A stretch of DNA of 43,988 nucleotides from Apostichopus parvimensis (GCA_000934455.1 KN882823.1:53308-97295); one strand, 5' to 3'; counted from the stretch's first letter, positions 27,701 through 35,506 are shown. Notes: generated by a model not told the origin, from the letters alone. Made by a program: numbers and translations.

Positions 27701-30700
27701 ACATTTAATTCACTACCTAAATCAGTCCCCCTTCTTATAAATTCATCCGCACGACACTAGGTTTTGTGTTTAAATGATGGCATGTTGTAATTAGTTTATC
27801 AAATGTTTTCGAATGCAACTGAGCTGAGTGGGTGGACCGTGCAGCGGACTGGGGAGCTGCCCCCCCCCCCCCCTCGCTCGTTCATCTCTTAATATATTAA
27901 TATTCTTAGTTAAAACATTGGAGCACTGATACAGGAAATAACAATGGAACTGATAGGCCTACATCAAACACATATACTTAATACATATATTTATGAACCG
28001 TTTCACATTAGACTACTACACTGTTCACACGATTAAGATGTTAGGCGACCTCTACGTGTATTGTTATTCTTTTAAAGATTGTGGAAACTAAACAAACGCA
28101 CGGTCATCGCATACGTGATCATGCATATTGCTTTTTTTTCTATTTTGCCATTCCTATACGTGCCTAGAATATTTGAGATTGTACACTACTGACTAATGAA
28201 ATCACAAACCATGATATGAAAGCTTCCCTAAAAAGTAACTGAAATAGCGCATATCACATGTACATTCATCAACATTATAATAGGTATACTTTTATTTTGG
28301 AAGTGGAGACTCTCGGGGGGGGGGGGGGGGGGGGTTGCAAGTGAAAACTCGGGGGGGGGGGGGAGGCTGGATTCGGCCCTGTTTTAATTTAATGGAATTA
28401 TTGAAAATAGGGAGACACTTTCAGTAACTGATAAACAAAAATCAAGACAAATCAAATGCTTGTACTGTTTTAACATTTTCTCCTGCCAGTATAGAGTTGA
28501 ATAATATGTTTGATTATACACGGACGGGACTAGTCTTTTAAAAGTGCAATAGCACGGTGCGGTATATGATAACTCAACGAAGAGAAATAACGATTAGGGT
28601 GGTGGGGGATGGTATGTAGAAACGAGGTGGAAAGATTGAAACAGTTTTAAAAGTGCAATAGCAGGGTGCCGTATCTGAGCACTCATCGAATAAAAAAAAA
28701 ACTAACGATTGGTGGTGTGGTTGGGGGAGGGGGAGGGAGATAGAAACGAGGTGGAAAGAATGAAACAGAGCTTTTAAAGTGCAATAGCACGGTGACATAT
28801 CTGAGCACTCAACAAAAACAAAAATAACAATCGATGCTGGCTGGGGGGGGGGGGGGGGTAGAAACGAGGTGGAAAGAATGAANNNNNNNNNNNNNNNNNN
28901 NNNNNNNNNNNNNNNNNNNNNNNNNNNNNNNNGGGGGGGGTTATGTAGAAGCGAGGTGGAAAGAATGAAACAGAGCTTTGAAAGTGCAATAGCACCTTGC
29001 GGTATCTGAGCACTCAACGAAAAAAAAAATGGGTGGTGGGAGAGGGGGGGTAGAAACGAGGTGGAAAGAATGAAACATAGCTTTCAGAGTGCAATAGCAC
29101 AGTGCGGTATCTGAGCAATTAAACGAAAAACTAACGACTGGTGGTGGGGGTAGAGAGGGTGGGGGAGGTAGAAACGAGGTGGAAAGAATGAAGCAGAGCT
29201 TATAATGTTATATAAATTAGTACATAAATTGCTGGAGCACTTTATGAAGTTATATGAAATATGTTTCCCCAATTAAGGGAGCTGTGTCATAATGGTACCA
29301 TGTCTGTTGTGAATCTTACGGATTCGAATTTACAGCTTTGTCATTTTACTAAAACTACCATCATTTAGTAAACTTTCTTCATTCTCTGGATCATTTAACT
29401 TTTTTTAACATTCTCACATTTCACCAACTGATAGGAATCGAAGACATTAAGCAAAGGTGTAATGTTTCATATGTTCATTTAGAGAACATTACATTTGCAC
29501 ATTTAACTTGCGACATAAAACATGCCATGTTTATCAAACTATTATCAGGAGATATACCACCACGTCTTCAATTTATGCACAAATGCTAACTGGGTCGTTC
29601 CGAATAACACTTAAAGCAAAATTTATCTTTAATGACACATTTTATGTATGCTGACAATATTGCGGAAATATATGTTAATTTGCGATGTTTACTGTAAACC
29701 TGAAATAAAATAGTCAACCTTATTATGTGTATGTCTTAACAAGATATTAATGAAGTAATTAATTTACATATTTATTTGTTTGTTAGCTTATTTGTGGGTC
29801 TATTTCTGCGTTATGGGATTAACTTTGTTCGCAACAACTTACAGTTATATGTAAACGAAAGTAGAAATGAAAAACTGATGTTTTCTATGACTAGTATTCG
29901 AAACTCCTTGGGTTTTCGAAAAAGATATCACCAACACTCCCCCTTTATTATACACCCCAAGCTATTACCCCCACCTCCTCCCCTCCTTTGAAGCGCCCTT
30001 GATAAGCCGGACATTCCTTCATGTTGATATTATGTTGATAATGTTGGTTAATTTCAATAACTGATAAACACACATATATGCATGGATAACGTAACAGCTT
30101 ATCGTTGCATGATTTATATTTGTGAACTTTCTACCTTCAGATAGAGTTGGAAAACATGTCAGGTTACATCAACGACATCTTTCTGTTTGGACAGGAATAG
30201 TGTGGTGCCGTTTATGAGCACCCGACAATTGCCGGCACGGGCTGGGTGGGAAATAAGAGGAGGATGGGGGTTGGGCGAGCCGAACAGAATGACACATGAA
30301 TGTACTTTAACTTGTATATTTACTGCTGCCCCACTGTAATAATTTATCATCAGTTTCCAATTGAGGGCTTGACGTCATAATCGAACCTATTTTGAGACTT
30401 TTGGATTAAGAGTTAAATCTTTGGCATTTAAAAAAAAGCTTCCAGCATTTTGAATGTACTGTTTTTAATATTGTTTGTGTCCGGCATGTTACTGATCCTT
30501 CCTAAAAACTTTACCGGTGTGTGAGATTGTAACAGAGGAAGGAACAACTATTGATGTATTGCATATTATGAGTTAATCTTGATACTGTATTCGAAATAGT
30601 AACAATTTAAGAAGGATTTAATGACAAATGACTGATTCTATTTCTTTCTCTGATTTTAGCCTATATGACTGTCTGCTGCCCTTGTGGATACCCGTCGGAC

Positions 30701-32706
30701 CATCTCTATCCACACTGAAATCTCGGGGAGTGAAAGGTAAAGTTCATACTTATATATCGATTATATGAAATTTCATGTGTCATGTTGTTTACAGTTCAAA
30801 CCATTCCAGGTAGTCGTATGTGGTTGGGTTTAAGTTTCAATCAACCGAAGGAGTGCCTGTTACAGATATAAGTCAGAACAAGTCGGATACATATAGTTTA
30901 TTTGTTTATGTTGTATAATACAGGGTAACTATGCAACAGGATGGATAAATATGTTTTCTTGATCAAGTCAATCTGCTGCATGCTACATTAAAAGACTCTC
31001 ATAAGTCATCACAATCCTACATGATTTAGAAAAATGAATATTCTGTACACTGATCCCATGTTACAGACACCAATACTAGAGACAATTGTAAAAAGGCTTT
31101 TCTTAAACATCAAATGAGTTTTCAGTTTTGTTGGTGTTTCGGTGGCTCAAGTGGGACACTGGAAATGTCGTTATTTTATACAAATAATATCAGAATTGTT
31201 AATTTTAAAAGTACTGCTATGCTTTTTCTAATTTTCAACTGTTTTCATGATAAAGTAGCAGTATGTTCCTCCAAACAAAGAAACAATATATCAAAATGTT
31301 AACTTTTTACTATTTTATTTTCAAATTGTTAATATTTTTTGTTTCACTCGTTATAGTGTTTCAAGACGGGTCATTTTTTTTCGTCTGAAATATCGAATTA
31401 TTTCCCAAAAAGTTGACTAATTCATCGAACTTTTAGACTGGTCCTTTACTTTGAACACGCGGCTAAGAAAACACTTTGCCAATACATACATGCCGTATCT
31501 TAAAGCAGCATTTTGCGTTGGGTCACGATTTTTCCTCAATTTTTGAGTTTTTATCATAATACAATCACAAACGACCAAAGTAAGACTTTCTCATATTTTT
31601 TACCCCACGGTGAACGGTAATTAGCAAGTAATTAAGGCTATTATACGATTCTGACATTTGTGTCTCCCAGACACATCTGATCAGTATTTATCACATGCAG
31701 CACTGCAAAACCGCCAATTCAAATTCAACCAATCAGTGCACACATGTTTATGTATGACCTGGGGCTAAGAATAGACTCACTCATTGGTAATCCCTCAGCT
31801 TCGTTACGCTATTAGTAGTGCAGTAAAGTATACACACATGCATGCCTACTGTACGTACTAGCAAGTAGTTAGCAAAGCATTAAGTGTTGCTACATGCACA
31901 CATGATTTTTGTTTTCTATTTTCGTTACGTATCGTATTCTAATAGATATGGCATAACTGTTCCTTTGCGTATTCCATCTCCTCAGCTGAGTTTGTTTACT
32001 GTTTACATTGCTATTCAAATTACCTTGTCCGTTATACATATTCACAAGGTTCCTATAAGTGGGAGGAGTGTATCAAAGCCAAAGATTCAAAATACGAATG
32101 TCAGAAAAATGTCATTTGTTTGCACTTTTCGGGAATATTTTGAGTTGAAACTTTTCAGTTAGCTTAGTTTACTTCATTGGTATAGTATCATATAATATCC
32201 TAGGATTGGAAAATCTCGAGAATCAACGCAAATTGCTGCTTTAATTAAAAGGCTTCCAAAGTAGACAAAATAATACATGTTTTGCAACATCGTTCAAAAT
32301 GGAACATGTTGAATACTTACACTGTCTGGTGTTTATTACATAAGTAAAGGGTTCTTTCCGTTAACCAGGATTAAGATCTTGTCTGATTAATAGCGAACGG
32401 TTAAGTTCTTCTTTTTTTGTATATCTGCTGTATCGCAGCGTTAGTTACATCTGATTAAGCTCGTGTTCATAGCTTCCGATGTTTAGGGTACATCCAACAT
32501 GCATGATTCAAAAGGCTTGGATTTGACGGAATGGTAATCACTCGCATTTCTTAACATCTGTTTTAGTAGAAGGCCAATTAGTGTAAGTAAATTGTTGTAT
32601 TCGTTAATTTACTGATTAATCTCATTCGCCTCTCACAGTATTTTGGTGCCCTGATTGTTTTAAGACTGATCAATACCATTATCTTGATGACTTTGGTCTT
32701 TGGCTG
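9667..32706 (+). CDS. Multi-exon gene: DED-like domain fused to repeated leucine-rich-repeat cassettes (14 exons)
   Basis: Gene model rebuilt by eye. Exons: 9667-9718, 10115-10316, 10449-10501, 10894-11090, 11345-11421, 11634-11722, 15826-15921, 18950-19158, 19934-20010, 20156-20211, 21055-21174, 22052-22260, 30660-30736, 32639-32706. Every intron is GT-AG and every junction keeps phase, giving about 527 residues before the unseen or tentative 3' end. Residues about 20-88 resemble a death effector domain. The remainder is three LRR-type cassettes, with phrases such as LEELTI, GLVAYAQNCQRLKKLS and FKELCLANCELP. DED proteins recruit partners in apoptotic or immune signalling, and LRRs of this type occur as sensors in animal NLR proteins, but no NACHT exon is present. 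There is no signal peptide or membrane segment, so the protein is probably cytoplasmic. A one-base slip in exon 2 means it is either an assembly error or a recent pseudogene. Function is inferred. Confidence 0.75.
10115..10316 (+). CDS. Exon 2: DED-like domain (frameshifted in this copy)
   Basis: The acceptor is TTTATGATTTACCAG ending at 10114 and the donor is GCGC|GTAATC. The first part reads FGSLKAELVDILTEDIISPL and onward to LLKK; after the 10-A run (10210-10219) the similarity continues in the next frame as DVGRIYLMVHYMEERGHITE and so on to LLRALKA. One A fewer restores a single frame. The order TED-hydrophobic-YPP, then LM..YMEER, then ITETDITTLLRAL matches the helix 2 to helix 5/6 pattern of DEDs (compare SED...IP...LEESNLSFLKELL in caspase-8-type DEDs, established knowledge). 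A death domain is the main alternative. The slip may be a homopolymer sequencing error or a real inactivating change. Confidence 0.65.
10449..10501 (+). CDS. Exon 3: end of the DED and linker
   Basis: 53 nt, acceptor TTCCGATAG, donor GAC|GTGAGT. It finishes a split histidine codon from exon 2 and then reads LNVGKLDFGPNGFLTAD, completing the last DED helix (ALKAHLNVGKLDF) and starting the link to the first LRR cassette. It ends in phase 0, as required by exon 4. Confidence 0.65.
10894..11090 (+). CDS. Exon 4: LRR cassette 1, B-type exon
   Basis: 197 nt, from an acceptor behind a T-rich tract to the donor GTC|GTAAGT. It encodes GTSLGLESFCSADKNNIF followed by an LRR-like stretch with the phrases LPALEELTI, FTQDQVVGLVAYAQ and CQRLKKLS. 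It aligns with exons 8 and 12, with conserved positions xSxxxLPxLxxxxKxxI, then xxEVxGLxxY, then FKEL. It ends in phase 2; the serine codon is completed by exon 5. Confidence 0.8.
11345..11421 (+). CDS. Exon 5: LRR cassette 1, C-type exon (77 nt)
   Basis: Acceptor ATTTTATCTTACAG, donor CAAG|GTGAGA. It encodes FIDCLLPLYLSVGSLSPF and onward to KLRNIQ. It is exactly as long as exons 9 and 13, and FIDCLLPLYLSVG lines up with LYDCLLPLWIPVG of exon 13. Together with exon 4 it completes the LxxCxLP end of an NLR-type LRR. Phase 2 in, phase 1 out. Confidence 0.8.
11634..11722 (+). CDS. Exon 6: LRR cassette 1, D-type exon
   Basis: Acceptor TTCTTCTTTCCAG, donor GAA|GTAAGT. It completes a valine codon with exon 5, then encodes SWTPTEHGFHLDSSRGRW and ten more residues. 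The HLDSSRGRW core matches YLDLISGQW of exon 10 and YLDDFGLW of exon 14. At 89 nt it is the longest D-type exon. Phase 1 in, phase 0 out. A minus-strand open frame overlapping exons 5 and 6 (11398-11712) is a shadow. Confidence 0.75.
13981..14155 (+). repeat. 18-bp minisatellite, about 10 units
   Basis: Units start GGTACTGCACAGGTCTCG at 13981 and 13999 (identical), then drift at 14017, 14035, 14053 and 14071. Shorter 16-18-bp units follow at 14089-14155 (GGCAGCG..., GGTAATCCGC...). It is GC-rich compared with its surroundings. The 18-bp period keeps reading frame, producing hexapeptide repeats in open frames on both strands, which are not thought to be genes. Confidence 0.85.
14272..14308. 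repeat. Perfect 13-bp inverted repeat (hairpin)
   Basis: AACTATTACGTAG at 14272-14284 and CTACGTAATAGTT at 14296-14308 are exact reverse complements around an 11-base loop, followed by a T run (14307-14312). It sits just after the 18-bp minisatellite, inside an intron. It may be a cruciform-prone sequence or the relic of a small foldback element. Confidence 0.85.
15826..15921 (+). CDS. Exon 7: LRR cassette linker, E-type exon
   Basis: 96 nt, 32 codons, phase 0 at both ends. Acceptor TTTTATTTCCAG, donor AAC|GTAAGT. It encodes IECSSVVYLKKNDSKPFQVS followed by KILYLDIASSHN. It occupies the same place between D and B exons as exon 11, whose end (ASNHD) resembles its ASSHN. The KILYLDI phrase is LRR-like. 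Confidence 0.7.
15922..18949 (+). other. Intron 7 (3.0 kb)
   Basis: AT-rich intron with a small nested hairpin region at 16766-16849, one TGACGTCA site (16224-16231) and a cluster of TAGGCCTA palindromes at about 17002-18370. No gene recognised; a 102-codon minus-strand frame at 16611-16919 has no recognisable motif. Confidence 0.6.
16766..16849. repeat. Imperfect inverted repeat with inner palindrome
   Basis: Outer arms CAGAGTGAACG (16766-16776) and CGTCCACTCTG (16839-16849) pair at 10 of 11 positions. An inner palindrome CCCGCATTGCGGG (16812-16824) sits between them. The spacing suggests a small foldback or MITE-like remnant of roughly 85 bp. No target duplication could be assigned. Confidence 0.6.
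18950..19158 (+). CDS. Exon 8: LRR cassette 2, B-type exon (209 nt)
   Basis: Acceptor CCTATTCTTCAG, donor CTATG|GTAAGG. It encodes VPIPHLFLQWSFSGFDGK, then LESGLSLSSLSLVEKITI and TLSEEEVIGLINYG, ending FKEL. It has the same length and phases (0 in, 2 out) as exon 12. Shared residues include the opening [VI]PI, the central SGLSL and the closing FKEL. The split codon with exon 9 gives cysteine. Confidence 0.85.
19934..20010 (+). CDS. Exon 9: LRR cassette 2, C-type exon (77 nt)
   Basis: Acceptor TTTCTTTACCTTTGAAG, donor AAAG|GTACGA. It encodes LANCELPSSINPDI followed by IPEESRSRNIK, completing the LxLxxCxLP LRR end begun in exon 8. It is 77 nt with the same phases as exons 5 and 13. RSRNIK lines up with KLRNIQ of exon 5. 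Confidence 0.8.
20156..20211 (+). CDS. Exon 10: LRR cassette 2, D-type exon (56 nt)
   Basis: Acceptor ATCTATTTTTACAG, donor AAG|GTTTGT. After a split valine codon it encodes ISSSEARYLDLISGQWGK. It is the shortest D-type exon and shares the YLD..G.W core with exons 6 and 14. Phase 1 in, phase 0 out. Confidence 0.75.
21055..21174 (+). CDS. Exon 11: LRR cassette 3, E-type exon (120 nt)
   Basis: Acceptor TTATTTCAATAG, donor GAC|GTAAGT, exactly 40 codons, phase 0 at both ends. It encodes PDDIQTITEMCSRPLTIHTG and then TSESVQRSVIELLVEASNHD. PLTIHTGTSESVQRSVIEL together with the start of exon 12 (IPIHRVDLVGSF) forms one NLR-type LRR: strand, helix, next strand. Confidence 0.8.
22052..22260 (+). CDS. 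Exon 12: LRR cassette 3, B-type exon (209 nt)
   Basis: Acceptor CCTTTCTTCAG, donor CTGAG|GTAAGT. It encodes IPIHRVDLVGSFSKIDEDGN, then SSGLSLPVLKSMKKMSIV and HEVNGISNYLQHSQRFKEL. It is identical in length and phase to exon 8. Reading continues through the donor for a codon or so, which is why an open frame seems to run to 22264. The serine split codon is completed by exon 13 about 8.4 kb downstream. Confidence 0.85.
23292..24150 (+). repeat. Tandem duplication, copy 1 (about 0.86 kb)
   Basis: Direct repeat of the adjacent 24155-25125 segment. Shared landmarks are CATATTATTA followed by ATTACAG, the phrase CACACAG(A/T)AGAGACCA, GTAAATAACACTCA, TTTGCAGAATATACTA, ACAAGGCCAATAACCCTTAT, TCTGACTGTACTGAC-like words near the end, and a closing ATGAAATTAATAAAAAAGG. 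It contains two internal subrepeats of CAATGAAAAGAAGTTGT at about 23895 and 23940. Confidence 0.8.
24155..25125 (+). repeat. Tandem duplication, copy 2 (about 0.97 kb)
   Basis: Second copy of 23292-24150 with the same landmark order. It also carries the paired subrepeats CAATGAAAAGAAGTTGT at about 24784 and 24829, so the internal duplication predates the larger one. It differs by indels, including extra sequence near 25025-25095. Confidence 0.8.
25577..25785 (+). pseudogene. Decayed LINE reverse transcriptase fragment
   Basis: Across shifting frames the segment reads FIDLK, then FDTI, LLLYKLKHYGIQ, SYLSKRKQ and GVHQASILGPIM. These match the RT landmarks FIDL-K-AFDTI (palm motif A), the finger region LxxYGIxG...SYLxxR, and the GVPQGSxLGP box. 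At least two frameshifts and several stops separate them, so this is an old non-functional copy. It is more decayed than, and probably from a different family to, the copy at 6289. Confidence 0.75.
25870..26616 (+). repeat. Diverged direct repeat with C-rich core
   Basis: CCCTCCAAC(A/G)CAAGTTATAA, TTGTAACCAAGATCAACATA and the later TTCATCTTTTACAGTACC and CTAGTGAG words occur in the same order in two copies, 25880-26095 and 26125-26616. The second copy has about 280 extra bases of C-rich sequence. Both end next to C-rich tracts. Confidence 0.7.
28315..28363 (+). repeat. Twin poly-G tracts
   Basis: Runs of 20 G (28315-28334) and 13 G (28351-28363), each preceded by CTC, separated by TTGCAAGTGAAAACTC. 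They are strong candidates for G-quadruplex formation and for length errors in the assembly. Confidence 0.9.
28530..29200 (+). repeat. Minisatellite of about 105-125 bp units, interrupted by a 50-N gap
   Basis: The phrase GTAGAAACGAGGTGGAAAG recurs at about 28615, 28740, 28858, 28943 (one change), 29049 and 29168. AGTGCAATAGCAC and TATCTGAGCACTCA follow at fixed distances. Each unit ends in a variable G-rich stretch. Ns at 28883-28932 fall in the array, so the true number of units is unknown. Apparent minus-strand frames here are repeat translations spanning Ns. Confidence 0.9.
28883..28932. other. Assembly gap (50 N)
   Basis: Exactly 50 unresolved bases inside the minisatellite, next to a G run; likely a placeholder for collapsed repeat units. 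Confidence 0.99.
30660..30736 (+). CDS. Exon 13: LRR cassette 3, C-type exon (77 nt)
   Basis: Acceptor TTTCTCTGATTTTAG, donor AAAG|GTAAAG. It encodes LYDCLLPLWIPVGPSLST and then LKSRGVK, the closest match to exon 5 (DCLLPL, then V/IPVGSLS-like). It has the 77 nt length and phases of exons 5 and 9. It completes the FKELSLYDCLLP LRR end started in exon 12, despite the 8.4 kb intron. Confidence 0.8.
30737..32638 (+). other. Intron 13 (1.9 kb) containing a TIR element
   Basis: Bounded by GTAAAG and the acceptor CCTCTCACAG. About 40% of it is the terminal-inverted-repeat element at 31500-32244. No coding feature recognised. Confidence 0.65.
31500..32244. mobile_element. Non-autonomous DNA transposon (MITE-like) with TTAA ends and about 35-bp terminal inverted repeats
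   Basis: The left end reads TTAAAGCAGCA-T-TTTGCGTTG and the right end is its reverse complement, CAACGCAAA-T-TGCTGCTTTAA, with one mismatch in 21. Weaker pairing continues inward (TC-x-CGA, then TTTTCC) for about 35 bp. Both ends sit at TTAA, consistent with a TTAA target duplication around AGCAGCA ends. TTAA duplication is known for the piggyBac and Kolobok superfamilies. The 745-bp body has no transposase motif; the 92-codon frame at 31884-32162 is unrecognised. It lies wholly inside intron 13. Confidence 0.8.
32639..32706 (+). CDS. Exon 14: D-type exon, last well-supported exon
   Basis: Acceptor CGCCTCTCACAG, donor CTG|GTAAGT. After a split valine codon (as in both other C/D junctions) it encodes FWCPDCFKTDQYHYLDDFGL then WL, with the YLD..G.W core of exons 6 and 10. 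Phase 1 in, phase 0 out, so an E-type or terminal exon starting in phase 0 is expected next. Confidence 0.7.
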
Positions 32707-34254
32707 GTAAGTAGTCTAATTATCACTTCGCCAGTTCTGTTTTATTTTGATGTTCTATTTACATAATTTATATTGTAATTACTACTGATAGCGTCGATCC
32801 CCTGACTAGCGTATAAGTTGATGGCGGTGTACATATATGACGTCACAAACAATTGATGAAGTAAAGTAGACATGATGTAAGTTCATTATGCATCAATCTT
32901 CCTCCCTATGTCATCAGTATGGAATTATGGGTAAATCACACGAACATAGTAGCGCCTAAATTCAATCCATCTTTTCTAAATTCGTAGTCACATTTTGAAG
33001 ACAGAAAGAATGAGGTTGTCTCAGTTTTTTATCGTTGTTTGCGAATTAGCTTGAAACATGATGACTTATGAACCAGATTAGTATCACTTGATCGTAGGGA
33101 ACTTCTCAACACGTATTATAAATGGTCCTCATAGTTGGCCTGGGCTTTAGTGAATGTGATGTGGAACTAGTGATGTTACTTTGATGTAATAGTCATACAG
33201 CTGTCACGTGACACCTGATTGGTGGCTACAGTAATACATGAGTGACTAAATAGCAACTGGAAAGGTTTAACTAATGCGATGGTTACTAAACACCAACAAA
33301 ATTGTCCGATTTATTTATAAATATAAACTCATTATGAAGTAGCAAAGAAGTAAATTGATAACATAACACCCCATTGAAGGTTAAAGTAATGCAATGGTTA
33401 ATAAATAGAAGAAGAACATGTCAGATTAAATATAAACATAATTACTAATCATTCGGTGAACAGGTCGAATCAAGTTACTTAGCAGCCCTTAAACATGCCC
33501 ACCTTTCTTTCTTCAAGCTCACGGTACGTATTTAATAGCAAACATTCGCCCTAGAGCCACTTCTATAGACCTTACTTGTAGTCTAAATATGCCTCAGAAT
33601 GCACCATTTTACGACTTTTCTTTTGTTGTTGTTCTTAGAGTTATTATTATTTTTTATTTTTGTCGAGGGTTCAAACATATATCTTAGTTAATCAGTAGAT
33701 CATTCCCTTGGTTGACCCCGAAACCGCCCAACATAGTGTTCATCTACATGACCCAAATACGGACCCTCCTTTCCCCCGTTATATATAGAATCATTCATTC
33801 TTCTCTGGTCCTTCCATGGAAGTTTAGCCTCATACGCTCACTCCTAATTTGAAAACCTCACGCCACTGTAATAAACACACCATGGCTCAGCCAAAGTAAA
33901 GCAAAACTTCACTTCAACCCAATAAAAAAAAAAACTTAAAAAAAAAAAAAAAAGTGACGTCATCCGATGAACTAACTGTAACTGTGATATATCAATTATT
34001 ATATGAACTGAGTCATAAGTCGGTTATCATTTGATGGTTTCTAAACAGAGATGTTGTGTATGGCTATTACTGATATACCGAGTCAGTAGATACAAGTAGA
34101 CGTATTGAGTAAAAAGGTTGAAAGTTGAATGAGGTGGATTATTTACTAAATATGCGATAATTCGATTATATATCAAAATACGGAACCAGTGAATTAAAAT
34201 AAAGTAGTTACCAAATATGCAATGAGTGGATTAAGTTATGAATTAAACAAATAT

Positions 34255-34990
34255 TAATAAATAAACAATGGATTGATTAAAGGGATGTAGTCAACATAAT
34301 TCTAAACGTGCACTTCGTGGATTACTGGATGAAGTCAACATGTTACTAATAATACAATTGATGGTTTAAAGGGATGTAGTCAAAATAAACAAAATATACA
34401 ATGGATGGATTAAAGGGATGTGGTCAAAGTCAACAAATAATACTTAACATACAATGGTGTAGTCGAAATATATTAATAAACCTGTAATGGATGGATGAAA
34501 AAGATGTAGTTTCACAGAACATGTTTCTTAACATACACTTAGTGGATTAAAGGGATGTAGTGAACATATATTACTAAATAAGCACTTCGTGTATTAAAGG
34601 GATAAAATCAACAAATATTAATAAACCAATAATGGATACATTAACGCGATGTAGTCAACATATTACTAAACATACAATTGATGGATTAAAGGAATATAGT
34701 CAAAATAAACAAAATATACAATGGATGGATTAAAGAGATGTAGTCAACAAATACTACTAAACATACAATGATTTGATTTGAGGAATAAGTCAACATATTT
34801 CTTAACATGCACTTCGTGGATTGAAGGGATGTAGTCATCAAATATTAATAAACCTGTAGTGGATATATTAAAGGGATGTAGTCAACATATTACTAAAAAT
34901 ACAATGGATGTATTACAGGGATGTAGTCAACAAATAATACTAAACATGCAGTGGATGTATTAAGGGGATGCAGTGAACACATATTTCCAA
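34255..34990 (+). repeat. 45-bp minisatellite, about 16 diverged units
   Basis: The word TTAAAGGGATGTAGTCAAC or a close variant recurs every 43-50 bp, at about 34278, 34322, 34368, 34412, 34455, 34497, 34548, 34596, 34642, 34686, 34730, 34780, 34823, 34868, 34912 and 34957. It is followed in each unit by TATTACTAAACATACAATGGA-type sequence. Units differ by substitutions and small indels, so the array is not recent. Fainter relatives occur upstream to about 34130. Confidence 0.9.
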
Positions 34991-35411
34991 ATTTGCATTG
35001 AATATATAAAATTGATATTGTTCATCGGAAACTAAAAAGAAAAAAGTATGCAATCGATTGGCTAAAATTAACTCGACCAACTTTAACATTGAATGAGGTA
35101 CATTAAAGTGATGTGGTAAGCAATCATTGCTAAGTATTGAATGAGTTGATTGGATCCATATAACAATTTTACATGATTATTCATTGCGTTGCCAACCGTA
35201 CAGTGTGGTGGATGCCTGGTCTGTTACTTTCCCCTCGCTCAAGTTCAGGATCAGTGAATTTCTAACAAAGTAACAATGTATTACAGAACATATGCCGTAC
35301 AGAGTGTAAGTTGTTTAACGTTAAGTCTAAATATCGACATGATGTTACAAATACATACAGCAACGAGTAAATGGAAGAGGTCAGGTTCGAAGTGGGACTG
35401 GGGCTCGTGGA

Positions 35412-35506
35412 GTCTATAGTCCCGGTAGCGATTTTTTTCCCCAAACTAGTTTGCAAGTGTGCGTAAATAGTCGTTCATGATTGGTCGGAAAAGTTACGTC
35501 ATCACC
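35412..35506 (-). repeat. Inverted promoter-like repeat, arm 1
   Basis: On the minus strand this reads TGATGACGTAAC, then ACCAATCAT, then TTGCAAACTAGTTTGGGG, AAAAA, CGCTACCGGGACT. The same order of elements recurs on the plus strand at 36098-36190. An ACGTCA (CRE-like) core and a CCAAT box lie within 20 bp of each other, a promoter-like pairing. It could be a pair of oppositely inserted transposon ends. Confidence 0.6.

Larger units (their letters stand above)
22261..30659 (+). other. Intron 12 (8.4 kb), repeat-filled
   Basis: The longest intron supported by flanking exons. It contains a tandem duplication (23292-25125), a decayed reverse transcriptase (25577-25785), a diverged direct repeat (25870-26616), two long G runs (28315-28363) and a 120-bp minisatellite with an assembly gap (28530-29200). 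The expansion between exons of one cassette reflects repeat insertion. No host exon was recognised inside it. Confidence 0.65.

Noticed and set aside
28574..29272. Minus-strand frames through the 120-bp array
   Set aside because: They translate the minisatellite and run through Ns, and the periodic peptide follows the DNA repeat.
29319..35400. tRNA-like GATTCGAATT (29328) and GGTTCGAAG (35385) words
   Set aside because: No cloverleaf could be formed around them.
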